From: Jacaranda mimosifolia
Lineage: Eukaryota > Streptophyta > Magnoliopsida > Lamiales > Bignoniaceae
Direction: 5' to 3'
Assembly: GCA_018894105.1 (NCBI GenBank)
Contig: CM032131.1
Coordinates: forward strand, 10,008,501-10,072,500
Length of the DNA: 64,000 nt
Program-made: the position numbers and the translations under genes
Shown: one piece after another, positions 46,181 to 58,141 of the stretch
Layout of the letters: every line of letters starts with the position of its first letter
How positions within the stretch are numbered: position 1 is the first letter of the stretch
The notes under the pieces: generated by a model
Seen by the model: only the letters and a program-made list of their open reading frames with translations
Told to the model about the DNA's origin: nothing
Databases searched by the model: none

Positions 46181-48530
46181 ATTACATTATTTTGTTCAAA
46201 ATAATTAAATTTTTTTATTTATTTAAAATTATTAAAATTATATTGTTAGGATAAAATTTTAGATTTTATTTTTATTTAAATTATTTATTTTGATTAATAA
46301 ATAATTTTTATTTATTTATATATACACACATCAACGTCTCACAAGGTTCAAACTCTAGATCTCACATATTTTGACTTATTTATTTTTTATTAATTAATAA
46401 ATTTAATGAAATTAGTTTAAATTAGGGCTTGTTTGTTTATGAATTGGAGCTTTTTGTCAAAATATTTTAGCAAAATCGTTTTTTGGAAGTGAGGTTGGGA
46501 AATGTGATGGTTGTTTGTTTGTATTTTGGGTGGTAAGTGAAAAATGAATTGGGAGAAAATTATTTATTTATTTGTATTTTAGGAGGGAACAACATATCAT
46601 ATCAATAACTTTTTTATTGGGTTGGAAGGGTGAAATTGACATTTTAAAATTACTATTGTTAGTATGATATTTTTAGATCTTATTTTTATTTTTAAATTAT
46701 TTATTTTAGTTAATAAATATTTTTTTATATTTAATAAATATATTCAACTTAATCTAATTAAATTATTTTAGATATGATATTTTTTAATATTATTGAGATG
46801 TAATTTTAAAACAAAGTCATATTAATTAAGAGATGCATTTGGTTTTTATTTTCATTTTATAATTAATAAATATGTTTAATTAAATTTGATTAAATTACTT
46901 TAGATATGTTGATGATTTTAAATTTTTATTTTTTCAATTCAACTTCAATTAAAAGATTATTTAATATTTAAAACAATTATTAATAAAATTATTTAAATTT
47001 ATTCTAGATAATTTAAATAATATCAAAGTTAAACCCCCCATGTTAAAATTACAAATAAGTCTAGGGGTATTATTTTTTGGAAAAATAATCAAAACAGCTT
47101 TTGAAGGATATTTTTGAATTTTAATATAAATTTTCAACCAACGTCTACAAATTTGTTAAGGATGCTAACAATTCTTCAAATATTTATTTAAATATATAGG
47201 GATAAAAAATAATTTTATTAAACTTATAACTATTTTACTAAGTTTATATTACAATGCCATGAGTATTTCAAAATAGTTTAAAATTTTCCAACTATATTAA
47301 AGTTATACAAGTTGATCAATTTCAAAACCATTTGCGTTAATTAAATGTAGAAAATTTTCAATAAATGCATGTTCAAATTGTCCACATCAATATATTATTA
47401 GTACAGAATATTTTAATTTTTAAAATGAAATTTAATTACACATAAAGACTAAAGTTTTTATAATTTATAAACAATTTTTCTAAAATCCTTTTGTTCAAAA
47501 ACAATGTCCTAATACATAATAACAAAGAATAGAATTAAATTTTTAACCCCCATAATAATACGTCATAATTCATCTTATAATATAAGATAAAACAAATAAT
47601 TTTTGTATATACTATTTATACACAAAATGGAGGGAGGAGCAAAAATTTGGAGGGAATAAAAAAATAATAGGGGAATTCATTTTTGGAGGTAAACTTATTT
47701 TTTTGAAGGAAATATAATATGTAGACCAACAAATTCTTAAGCACAACTTGTTCAGGTTCATGAAAGTTAATAATCATTACATTTAATAATATACTTTAAC
47801 TTAATACTTTTTTTAACACTAAATTAGACCACAAAAGTTATCTTCATTTTAGCAATTTATATAGTAAAACATACACGCAATTAACATATAGATACCTATA
47901 AGTTATAAAAAAATTTAACTGGTGAATACAATGATTAAAAAATGAAATATAACATTAACAGGCCTAACTTCAGGGATCATTTTCTTTTCATTAAGTATTA
48001 TGCTAAACTAGATTTCTTTCTTTTCTTTTGCTATTCAGGTATGTAACCTTTAACTATTTATTTTAAAGAGTTTTTAGAATATTTCTAAAAGAATATTGTA
48101 ATAGATTATAATAAAAAATTAAATTCTTAAGCACCAAAATATATAAGTCCAAATTATATGTTACTTAACTATTTTAACTATAATGGAAAGTCATTTAATA
48201 ATTCAAAAAATTATATGTCAATTCATCATATAATATAAGATAAAAGAAATTAAGTTTGCTATAAATTATTTATACAAAAAAAATGGAGGAGCTAAAATTT
48301 AGAGGAATCGAAAAAAATGAAGAGAATTCATTATTATTAGAGGGAATCAAATTTTTGGAAGAAATCAAGTTAAATTATTATGTCAAACTAATAATAAAAA
48401 TAATTGTTAACATTTTTATGGGCCAAATTTTGGAGGGGATGCAAAGTTGGAGGGAAACAAAATTGCATTGCCATCCAAATTCATTAAATAAATTTATACA
48501 TATGTATAAAATAAGAATATATGAAATAAT
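46181..48530. other. AT-rich repeat region, no genes
   Basis: A possible TIR-element end (agggcttgtttgtttatgaa) at 46424 is followed by sequence like that inside 61955-62180, so this may be a decayed relative of that element. Two diverged direct copies of about 150 bp lie at 47570-47710 and 48210-48360 ('cttataatataagataaaa', then 'atggagggaggagc' or 'atggaggagc'). An 87-codon open frame at 48283-48546 overlaps this repeat and looks fortuitous. Confidence 0.45.
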
Positions 48531-48770
48531 GAGAAATGAGAAATAATGATAAATTTATATATGTATAAAATGAGAAATATATGATAAATCTTCTTTAAAT
48601 TTTATTGAAATTTATATATATGTATACATACTATATATGTATATAAGTATGAGAAATGAGAAATAATGATAAATTTATATATGTATAAAATGAGAAATAA
48701 ATGATGAATCTTCTTTAAATTTTATTGAAATTTACATATATATATGTATATATACTATATATGTATATAA
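48531..48770. repeat. Tandem duplication, period 120 bp
   Basis: Two copies beginning gagaaatgagaaataatgat at 48531 and 48651, nearly identical. Confidence 0.9.
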
Positions 48771-49062
48771 ATACAAATAAAAAATTATATGTAACACCCC
48801 TAAAATTCGGTATTTTGGAAAATAAGAATTTAGAAATCAAGATTTTAATTGGTCGGATTTGAGGGCTCGAAAAAGAAATAAAAACGACTTGGTTGCAAAA
48901 TTTTTGAAAGTTTTTGGGTTGCATGGTTATTTTTTGGTCAAGAGGTCAAAGTGAGGCACCCATATAATTAGGGGCTGAATTGAAGAGTTGAAATTCTTTG
49001 GAGGACCTAATTGAAACTTGATATAAGTTCTGGGGGCCAATCTGAGATTAAGGAAAAGTTCA

Positions 49063-49073
49063 TTTATATAATT
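49063..49073 (+). promoter_or_regulatory. TATA-like box of the 5' LTR
   Basis: tttatataatt upstream of a pyrimidine-rich, then GC-rich leader. The position matches the TATA-like box of the related LTRs. Confidence 0.45.
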
Positions 49074-50669
49074 ACCTCTTTTTCATTTCTTTCCCATTTT
49101 TCCCTTTCTTCTTCACCGAGACCCCCCACAAACCTCTCCAGCGACCACCCCGGCAACCACCCTAAAATGGTAAACCACACCAACCATTATTTTCCTCTCC
49201 TCACGGCGAACACGCCAATACCTCATGCAGCCAAAACCCACCGGTGAGTTGTCGGGAAATTGAGTCGAAGTTACTACCGCGGTGGAGCTTGGTGGCGCAA
49301 CATCCCTGGCGGCAGAAGCTGAAATCTGAGCAGTGGGTTTTGAGGGGTTCAGTTCAAGGATGAAGATGGTGGCTATAGATTTAAGTTTGGCGCGGTGGTG
49401 GAGGCGGAATTTGAAGAAAAATCACGGCGGCGAAGCTTGGTAGCACTGAGTGTTCGAAGGAGAAATTGAAGGCTTTCCTGATGGCTTTTGATAAAATTGA
49501 TTAGGGATTTAGATTTGTTGAGCTAAAATGTAGCTTCTGGTTGGGTTGTGATGTTTTTCGATGGCGGCGGACTGCAACTAGCAACGGCGGCGGTGGGAAG
49601 ACAGTTTCTTCTTCTCGTTCCTATGATCGCAGTGGTACTCTTGGTTCACGATTCCAAGGCCTCGATAAGCAAATTTGAGTAATAGGGGGTTTAAGGATTA
49701 AGCTTTTTGTACCATTTTGTATTGTTTAAACATTTTTGAATCTTGTATTATGGCAAGAAAATGAATAAGTGATGTATGATTTGGAATTGCATGTGGCATG
49801 CATGGGCTATATATATGAGCTAGTGAACCCAGATTCGAATTAAAATGATAACTGTAGGATTAATTGAGTTAATTGAAGGATTTAAAACCCTAACTTATGG
49901 ATTTATGGAGTTGGAACCAAGTGATAGTAATTGGACCATTATTGTGATTTTGGGATGATATTACGAGAATGATTATGTAATTAAGAACTTCTTTATGCTC
50001 AGTTATTAGACTTGATATCAAACCGAGACTATCTAAGAAATAATCAACTTTATTAGCCATTTTGGGCTGATAGTACAGTAAGCTTAAAACCTATCAAGTA
50101 ATTGGCTAATTAGTTATTTTGGACTATTAATGGTTTATTTGAAATTATTAAGGATTATTAGAATGAATACATATTTGATTGTAAGCCTATTCTTTTGAAT
50201 TAGGTGATGTGGATTTTGGACCCGCGGACTAGTAGATGGTAGAATATGATAGCTTTCTTTGAGACTACGGAGGTGAGGGTCTGCCAATTTGGCACTTAAT
50301 TTCACTTTTTGGTATTTGTGATAAACCCTTAGAGGGTTACTATTTCTGAACTGACTGTACTTTTATTGAAATCCGTGATCTGTTAAGATCTCTTTGATAT
50401 TATGTTATCTGATCCGAACACCCCTGTGAGGGTTATTTCTGTTATGATTTCGTTTCCTATTTGTTCTGGTGCCCAGAACGTTTGTTTGATATATGTCATC
50501 TATTCATTCTGTTATCTGTCTTATTATCTGTACTGTTTTGATATCCAACTGTTCTCTTATTCGACTGTTCTGCTATACTATCTGTTCTGCTATCTGCCTG
50601 ATCTATTTGTACTGTCTGTACTATCTAACTTTCTGTACTGTTAGTTGCCACTACGATGGCACATCTGTC

Positions 50670-51200
50670 TATTAGGGATATGCTAGGGAGACTCCTAGGT
50701 ATCTACCGCCTATCTGTGATATGCTAGGGATACTCCTAGGTATCTACCATCTTTCTGTGATATGCTAGGGAGACTCCTAGGTATCAGCGATGTGTCAAGG
50801 ATACTCTTAAGCATCAATAATGTGCTAGGGATACTCCTAGGCATACCATCTGTCTGTGATATGCTAGGGATACTCCTAGGTATCTACCGTCTGTCAGTGA
50901 TACGCTAGGGAGACTCTTAGGTATCGGCGATGTGCTAGGGATACTCTTGAGCATCAGTAATGTGCTAGGGATACTCCTAGGCATATTGTCTGTCAGTGAT
51001 ATGTTAGGGAGACTCCTAGGTATCAATTATATGTCAGGGATACTCTTAAGCATCAATAATGTGCTAAGGATACTCCTGGGCATACCGTGTGTCAGTGATA
51101 TGCTAGGAATACTCCTAGGTATCGTCTGTCTGTCTGTGCTATGCAATGGATACTCCTAGGTATCTACCACCTATCTGCGATGTGCTGGGGATACTCTTGG
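50670..51200. repeat. Minisatellite inside the 5' LTR
   Basis: More than ten imperfect copies of 'gatatgctagggatactcct aggtatc', alternating with spacer variants such as taccgtctgtcagt and agcatcaataatgtg. Units are roughly 35-45 bp. Confidence 0.9.
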
Positions 51201-51437
51201 GCATCTACCGTGTGTCAAGCCGTCATGCTTGGATAAGACTGACTGAAATGTAAATGTTATTTAGAATTGTCTTGTCTGACCGTATTCTAACTGGCTGACT
51301 GTATTCTGCCTATTAGACTGTTCCTAACTATTTGAACATATCCTGTTGTATTTCTGTTAATTGTTGATTGATGATCTGTTGAGTTGATTTCTTCCTCGAC
51401 AGATCCCTATTATATATGTTTACAATTATCCCTTACT

Positions 51438-51452
51438 AAGTCCTTTGGACTT
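51438..51452 (+). promoter_or_regulatory. Short hairpin conserved across LTR families
   Basis: aagtcctttggactt, followed by acccccc. Same motif as in the other two LTR types. Confidence 0.4.
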
Positions 51453-51955
51453 ACCCCCCATTATTTTGATTATCTCAAACAGGGATTAAGTAAAGGATTG
51501 GACTTCAGGTTGGACATGAATGTTTTGTAATAGATCATGTGTTGAATGTATATATGAAAATCATATGATTGCTAAGTTTGGATTCGAGACGTGTGATATG
51601 TCATGTTGACTTGGATGACTTAAGGAATGTAAATATTTTGCTATGTAAGAATGTGAATCATGGCATTTACTTAGTGGTTTATCGAGTATGTTAGGTTTGA
51701 AATTCCGCTGCTTCTGATAAGTTGAACTTGAGATTTTGTGACATGAAATTAGTGTATGTGCTGTATGTTACAGGATTGTTTAAGGTTGAGTTATTGTCTT
51801 GTGACAGGTTTGTTTAAGCTAGAATTTGCTGCTATTTCTGATAAGCTTGAATGTTTGGTTATGGGTTTATTGATTTGTATTTTAGGTTCAATTTTAAGAT
51901 TGAACTGAGTGGCGCCTTGGCTTAAGTGCTGTTTTGAGTGGAGGCGCTACGGAGA

Positions 51956-51967
51956 TGATATCAGAGC
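51956..51967 (+). other. Primer binding site, initiator tRNA-Met type (one mismatch)
   Basis: tgatatcagagc, against the usual TGGTATCAGAGC, 4 bp after the LTR end. Confidence 0.8.
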
Positions 51968-52860
51968 TTGGGTTTGGAAAGCTCGAGCATTGCTAGGATA
52001 TGATCCTCGGATATTAAACTCTTGGATAGTAGAGTTAAGCTTGACTGTGGAAATGTTTAAGATATGAATGAGTTAAAAGTATTGGGAGATTTGTTCACTA
52101 TTATAAGATGTCTATGGGATTTTGTCATATATTGTAGGTTGATTAGACTTGTGTCTCCTTGAGTTGGTATACCTAATCTAATCCTTCTATTCCTTTTATT
52201 CTTGGAAGTTCAGAGGAATTAGAATTAATGGACTTACTAGAGATGAAGCTTGAATTGGGAATCATTTAGAATGTAAGCACTTGAGTTAAGGGATACCTTA
52301 GCTATGTAGGGCTATGATTCTTAGAATGTGGATTTTGGGGAAGGAATTTGGTTATGTGGAGATATAGGAAAGGAATCATCACAGGTAATATTGCATTTGA
52401 GGACAACGTGGAAGATTTGAAGAACGAGAACAAGGTTTTGAGAAGAAGCTGCATGATATGAATGGGGCTTTAAAGGATAGAAGAACGGGTGTTGGGTTAA
52501 AAATTAATACAGCGAATAGAATTGCAGAGATAAGTGCAATCCGAATCATAGGTTGAAATGCAATAAGCCCTAAGGAAAAGGTAGGAAGTTTTTGGAGATT
52601 TGAGTTCAATACCGAAAATCAAGATGTCCTTCTATTCTGTAAGAAAATACGTGTGCCAGAAGAAATGGAAAAAAGTTCGCTAGTGAGGCGCACAAATCAA
52701 GAGACACGATGCATTTGAAAGGCATGAAAATGCATCGTGACTTGAAGGGGCAATTTTGGCATAATGTAATGAAGACAGAATGTAGATGACTGACCGAATC
52801 TACTTATTTTTTTCCAATCGGAACAGTACTCAGATGAGAATCTGAGGACCAGATTCTTTT
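51968..52860 (+). other. Non-coding interior of the LARD-like element
   Basis: Short frames only; no gag, protease, reverse transcriptase or integrase motif seen. Confidence 0.6.
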
Positions 52861-52871
52861 AAGGGGGGAGG
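52861..52871 (+). other. Polypurine tract
   Basis: aaggggggagg, directly before the 3' LTR. Confidence 0.85.
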
Positions 52872-52873
52872 TC

Positions 52874-53470
52874 TGTAACACCCCTGAAATTTGGTATTTC
52901 GGAAAATAAGAATTTGGAAATCAAGATTTTAATTGGTCGGATTTGAGGACTCGAAAAAGAAAGAAAAACTACTTGATTGCAAAAATTTTGAAAGTTTTGG
53001 GGTCAAAGTGCAATTAAGCAAGACTTGATTGGATCATATTTTGAGAGTTTTGGGGTTGCATAGTTATTATTTTTGGTCAAATGGGTCAAAGTGAGGTACC
53101 CACATAATTAAGGGTTGAATTGAAGAGTTGATATTCTTTGGAAGACCTAATTAAAACTTGATATAACTTCTGGGGGCCAATTTGAGATTAAGGAAAAGTT
53201 TATTTATATAATTACCTCATTTTCATTTCTTTCCCATTTTTCCCTTTCTTCATCACCAAGACCCCCCACCAACCTCTTCGACGACTACCCCGGCAACCAC
53301 CCTGAAATGGTAAACCACACCAACCATCATCTTCCTCTCCTCATGGTGACCACGCTGGTACCTCATGCAGCCAAAAGCCATTGGTGAGTTGTCGTGAAAT
53401 CGAGTGCATAGTTACTGCCACGGCGGGTTTTGATTGGTTCAGTTCAAGGATGAAGATGGTGGCCATTTAT
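52874..53470 (+). repeat. 3' LTR, truncated after about 600 bp
   Basis: Matches 48790 onward up to 'ggatgaagatggtggcc', then switches to unrelated AT-rich DNA at about 53470. Relative to the 5' LTR it contains a 60-bp block (about 53000-53060) absent there and lacks about 80 bp near 53430. Confidence 0.8.
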
Positions 53471-54122
53471 AAAACATAAGGAAGTCATTTTGTGTATATA
53501 TATATATATATATATTTCATAGTAAGGTTTGGTGCCTATTGCACAAATCACAGTGGAGTAAATTCCAACTAGCCCAATAAAATTTTTGCCATTTCAATTG
53601 AGCCCTTACTTTTCTTTTTTTTTTGCTAACATAATGTTTGGTTATATTTTATATGTTTTGTATTATGTGTTTGGGAGAATGAGTTTTTGGAGTAGAGTTG
53701 GGGAATGTGATAGTTGTGTTGGAGAATGTAATGAATGTTTGTTTATATTTTGGAGAATAGCTAAAAATTTGTTTTAGAGAGTTTTGGTATCTTTGCAGTT
53801 AAAAATTTCTAGACAATTAGATATTTATCCTTAAAAAATTAAATTAAATAAAAACGTATAAATAAATGATATGAAATATAAGTATAAAAATAAAAAATAA
53901 ATACATAAAAAGGAAAACATATAAAAATAAAACTATATATGCACATATAAGAAAATTTGCAATTTTCGTCCTGTAACTTTACCACATTTTGTTTTTTGGT
54001 CCTACAAATTGCATAATTACAATTTTAGTCCTATAAGTATAAAAAATTTATCACTTTTAGTCCTTTTTTCGCAACTGACGCAAGTAGCAGGAAAAGCTGA
54101 CGTGGCTCGCCGGACGCGTGCC
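53471..54122. other. AT-rich spacer with old repeat remnants
   Basis: A (TA)n run at 53497-53514. Around 53640-53760 the sequence resembles the start of 46424 and 61955 ('gggagaatgagtttttgga'). At 53955-54070 a 'ggtcctayaa' type phrase recurs three to four times, a remnant common at plant element ends. No gene. Confidence 0.45.
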
Positions 54123-55988
54123 CATGAGCAACCATAGGAGATATAGATGCATGTTAGTAGGTGTTTGTTAGATAACAATGCACTGAAAACCCACCAGAAG
54201 AATCCACTAGATAGCCGAAGTAGTAAGTCGGTAGTGGCAAGTACTCCAACTTATGCTAGTACATATCATTAGTCCTCTGACCTGATGATCCATGGTATCC
54301 TTATGTTTGGTCCTCATGTTTTGACTCTTCCTTGACCACTTAGTGGGTCTTTCGGGTTGAAGTTGGGTATGAGCTACTAAACTTGGAGGTTTGTGAGATC
54401 CAAGATGAAATACGACTCCTTACTTTTATGAAGGAAGAATACACCTCCTTTGTGTTCTATAATGATCGATTCTAAGAAACTCTTGCGCAAGGTGGCGTGA
54501 CAATTTGGAAAAGGTGTTTTTCAAAGATGAGGTCATACAATGGAATCAAACATTGAGAATAGAGACATAGCATCGAGGCTATCAGGGAGTTGGCAAATAT
54601 CTTACCTTAGGCCTCTTTCGAGAGATGGGAGACGAAAGGGCCGTATTTGCATGGTAAGCGTAAAGCCATAATAGTTCTCCAAAAGCATTTATTTTGGTCA
54701 ATTAATTGGGGTCCATGGGCTTGAGGTTGGAGATCAACCATGGAAATTGTGTACTCTTCAATCAATGGAGATTAATTTAATTGAGTCGATTTAGTTTAAA
54801 GGAGTTTAAAATAAAATGAATATACGATCTTCTAAAGTTACAAGGAATTGTGAGATCATGTCCAATGAATGGTAGAACCTATTGGGTCACACACGAAGCC
54901 AATTACATTTCCTAAGTAATTGAGGAACTTTCTAAGTGTTAGAAAATTCTCTCCCTGGAGACCCATTTTTGGATAACTAAAATTGAGGTCAATTTTTAGC
55001 TTGATTAATTTAAGTGTTAAATTGATCAACTAATTTAAGAGTTAAATTAGATCAATAATTAAAGAGTTAATTATTTGGTTCCATATGACCATCAATTGGT
55101 CCAGTTAGCTTAAAGAGTTAAGTTAACTAAATTAAGCTTAAAGAGTTAAGCTTGTTGACTTAAGTGTTAAGTCAAAGGTTAATTAATTAAATTAATTTAA
55201 TTTAATTAATGAGAAGAATACATTTTGGAGGTAAAATTCAAATGATATGATCATTTTAAGTGTGGCATTTAATTAATTTGAAATTAGATTTCAAATGTAA
55301 TTGAAATGCACACAAATTCAAATTAAATTTGAATTTGCCAACTAAGCTTGAATGAGATGCAAGTTGGCGGATCCCCCCCTCTTGAGAAAGGTGCGATGCC
55401 ACCTTGGCATCACACCATCCTCACTCTATATGTATATATAGAGTAAAGGAGCGGCAAACACACATTCAAGCAAGTGAATAATTAGGTTTTCATTTTTCCC
55501 TCCATTTTGAAGGTGTTCATTCATGTGTTGAAGATCACCTTCTTCTTCTTCTTCTTCTTCTCCCTACCCTAAAATCAGCCACTTCCATCACAACTCTCCT
55601 CTATTTCTCTACCTAAAAATGGTTTGCTAAGCCTTTGGAGATTCACCTGCGGGAACAGCAACTTGTTGATTTTTTTCCAGGAGATCCAGGAATATTTTCA
55701 AGCTAAAACTTGTTGCAGCTGCTTCCTCAAGGTGTTGAACATCTACTGGAATTTTTTCATCATTTTTGGAGAGTTTTGAATCGGTCAAAAAATGTTTGCT
55801 TCCAGCTGCTCTGCTATCTGGCAGCTTCTATTTGAAGAAGGAGTTCTTCAATCTACCTTTGGATTTTTCTATTCAAGGTAACTCTCCAACCAAATCTGAA
55901 TCCTAAGGCATTTTTAGATCATTGGTTGCTTGTAAGTACTAATTTATTTAAGCTTTTAAAGTTTTATTATTGGATTCAAGTGCTTTAC
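54123..55988 (+). mobile_element. Copia-type LTR, 5' truncated
   Basis: Matches 58142-60154 from 'catgagcaaccata' on, so roughly the first 130-150 bp of the LTR are missing. It shares the hairpin, the TATA-like box and the end block 'ttggattcaagtgct'. No clear primer binding site follows; instead a pol fragment on the other strand begins a few bases further. Confidence 0.8.
55391..55415 (+). promoter_or_regulatory. Hairpin upstream of TATA-like box (copia LTR)
   Basis: GATGCCA-CCT-TGGCATC with outer GTG/CAC pairs, followed within about 10 bp by ctctatatgtatatatagag (55424-55442). Confidence 0.5.
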
Positions 55989-55994
55989 TTGCTT

Positions 55995-58141
55995 TCACTC
56001 CCGGATCAAATGATATTGCCTTAAAATGTGCCAGGGTCGTTGATGAGATCTTAGCACTCTAGCTTGTGCTACCGCCCTATTTTTGTCACAGAAGACAACT
56101 ATAGGCTCAGCAATGTTAGGTACTATATCCAACTCTTGGATGAAGTTTTTCATCCAAACACCTTCCTTTGTTGCTTCCGAAGCCACAATATATTCAGCAT
56201 CTGCTGTTGAATCAGCCTTGGTGTCTTGTTTGGAACTTTTCCAACTCACCACCTCGCCATTGAGGTCAAATATAAATCCAGAAGTGGATTTTAGGTCAAC
56301 TACATCGGATTGGAAATTAGAATTCGAAAACCCCTCGAGTTTCAATTCTCCATTGCCGTATAATAAAAACAAGTCCTTAGTCCTTCTCAAGTACTTAAGG
56401 ATTGTTGTAACGGCCATCCAGTGTCATTCACCGGAGTTGGATTGGAAATGGCTCATAACACTTAGAGTGTGTGCCACATTCAGTCTTGTACATTGAACGA
56501 CATATATAATGCTTCTAATAGCGGACGCATAAGGTATGTGGGACATTCTTTGTCTTTCATCGTTAGACTTAGGGACCATAGACTTGGAGAGACAAATGCC
56601 ATGTCCTAAAGGGAGGAATCCCTTCTTGGATTCTTCTATACTAAACCTCTTTAGTATCTTGTCAATGTACAAGGATTGAGAAAGTCCTAGTATCCTCCTC
56701 GATCTATCTCTATAGACATGTATTCCTAATACGTAGGATGCTTCTCCCAAATCCTTTATGTAGAATTGTGTAGATAACCATGTTTAGTACACGCTAACAT
56801 TTCTCTCTCATTCCCAATGAGAAGAATGTCATCGATATAAAGCACAATAAATTGTATATTACTCCCATAAGCCTCTTATACACACAAGGTTCATATACAT
56901 TTTTTACAAAGCCAAATGATTTAACTATCTTATCAAAATGTATATTCCAACTTTGGGACACCTGTTTGAGTTTATAAATGGATCTCTAGAGTTTGTAAAT
57001 CAAATGGACTTAAGCATTACGATTGGTGAAAAGTTTCCTCAAAATTGATATCGGGTCTTTGAGAGTAACCTTTTGCTACTAGTCACCCTTTGAAGGTCAT
57101 AACCTCTCAATCGACTCCTAGCGTTTGCTTATAGATGCACTTGCAGCCAACGGAAACTATTCCCTCTGGTGGATCTACCAAAGTCCATACTTTGTTGGAG
57201 TATATGGAGTCCATTTTGGATTTCATGGTGTCCAGCCAATATCCCAAGTCTATGTCCAACATAGCTTCCTCATAGGTCTTCGGATCACTATTCAATTGGC
57301 TCGTCTTATGAAGGAATTCGAACATTTCGAGTTACTTCTTGATTCAGTCCAATCTTCTTAGAAGTTATGTGTAAGGCTCTTGTTGCTCGTTTGTTTCTAC
57401 TGCTTGTGGGATTTGTTGATCATCTTGAACTTCATTAAGTTCAACAACAATGCCATTTCTATCTAATATAATTTTCTTTTCCAAAAAGTTGGTATTCCTT
57501 AAGACAAACACCTTTTGTTCCAAGGGATCATAAAAATAATAACCTAAAGACTCTATTTGGTATCCCACAAACTTGCACAAGATGGATCTACTATCCAACT
57601 TGCCTCTTACTAACCACTTGACGTTAGTAGGAGACCCCCAAACCTTAAGATAATAGTAAGAGGGTGCTTTGCCATGCCACATCTTATGCAGTGTTTTGGG
57701 CACCAACATTGAAGGTACTACATTTAGTAACTTCACCGCCATATATAAGATGTATCCCCAAAAGGATATGGGCACATCAGAAAAGCTCATCATGGAATGT
57801 ACCATGTCCAACAAGGTATGATTTCTCCCATCGACTACTCCATTATGTTGGGATGTGTCGAGTAGAGCCTATTGAGAGAGAGTTCCATTCTTCTTTAGAT
57901 AATCCAAGAATTCGGTACTTATGTATTATCCCCCTCGATCTGATCAAAGAGCTTTAATACTAAGTCTCTTTTGCTTTTCTACTTCATTCCTGTACTCTTT
58001 GAACCTTTCAAAGGTTTCAGACTCGTACTTCATAAGATACACATGTTTGAACCGACTATAAACATCAGTAAAGGTGATGAAGTAAGAATTATTGGCATAG
58101 TGCCCCACAATCAAGATTACGAGACTTGGCCACATATTGGG
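55995..58141 (-). pseudogene. Copia pol fragment: integrase, reverse transcriptase, RNase H, decayed
   Basis: On the minus strand the order is integrase core (58120-57944, YFITFTDVYSRFKHVYLMKY, EVEKQKRLSIKAL), integrase C-terminal and adjacent region (57814-57365, LPKTLHKMW-like, VWGSPTNVKWL, FVGYQIESLGYYFYDP), start of reverse transcriptase (57325-57107, PKTYEEAMLDID, NKVWTLVDPPEG), distal reverse transcriptase (56750-56424, SYVLGIHVYRDRSRRILGLSQ, YASAIRSIIYVVQCTR) and RNase H (56417-55995, LKSTSGFIFDLNGEVVSWKS, DSTADAEYIVASEATKEGVW). The typical YVDDM-containing stretch (about 56750-57100) is degraded; 'atcgatgacattctt' is still visible near 56840 on the minus strand. This Ty1/copia order (integrase before reverse transcriptase) is clear. 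Frameshifts and stops break it. It starts exactly at the edge of the LTR at 58142. Confidence 0.88.

Larger units (their letters stand above)
48790..51951 (+). repeat. 5' LTR, 3.16 kb
   Basis: Begins TGTAACACCCC and ends ggcgctacg (expected final A is G). It contains a TATA-like box (49063-49073), a GC-rich leader (about 49110-49640), a minisatellite (50670-51200), and the hairpin aagtcctttggactt (51438-51452). Confidence 0.88.
48790..53470 (+). mobile_element. LTR element with tiny non-coding interior, 3' LTR truncated (LARD-like)
   Basis: The 5' LTR is 48790-51951. A primer binding site follows at 51956-51967, then a 0.92-kb interior, a polypurine tract at 52861-52871, and a 3' LTR starting at 52874 that is recognisable only to about 53470. 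The interior has no gag or pol reading frame that I can recognise. Same LTR start (TGTAACACCCC) and same overall LTR plan as the double-gag element and the solo LTR, so it is a non-autonomous relative. Confidence 0.85.

Noticed and set aside
48283..48546. 87-codon frame starting MEELKFRGIEKN
   Set aside because: It overlaps a diverged direct repeat of non-coding DNA (47570-47710) and resembles no protein I know.
56083..56496. 137-codon plus-strand frame
   Set aside because: It is the antisense of the copia RNase H coding region, which is the real signal there.
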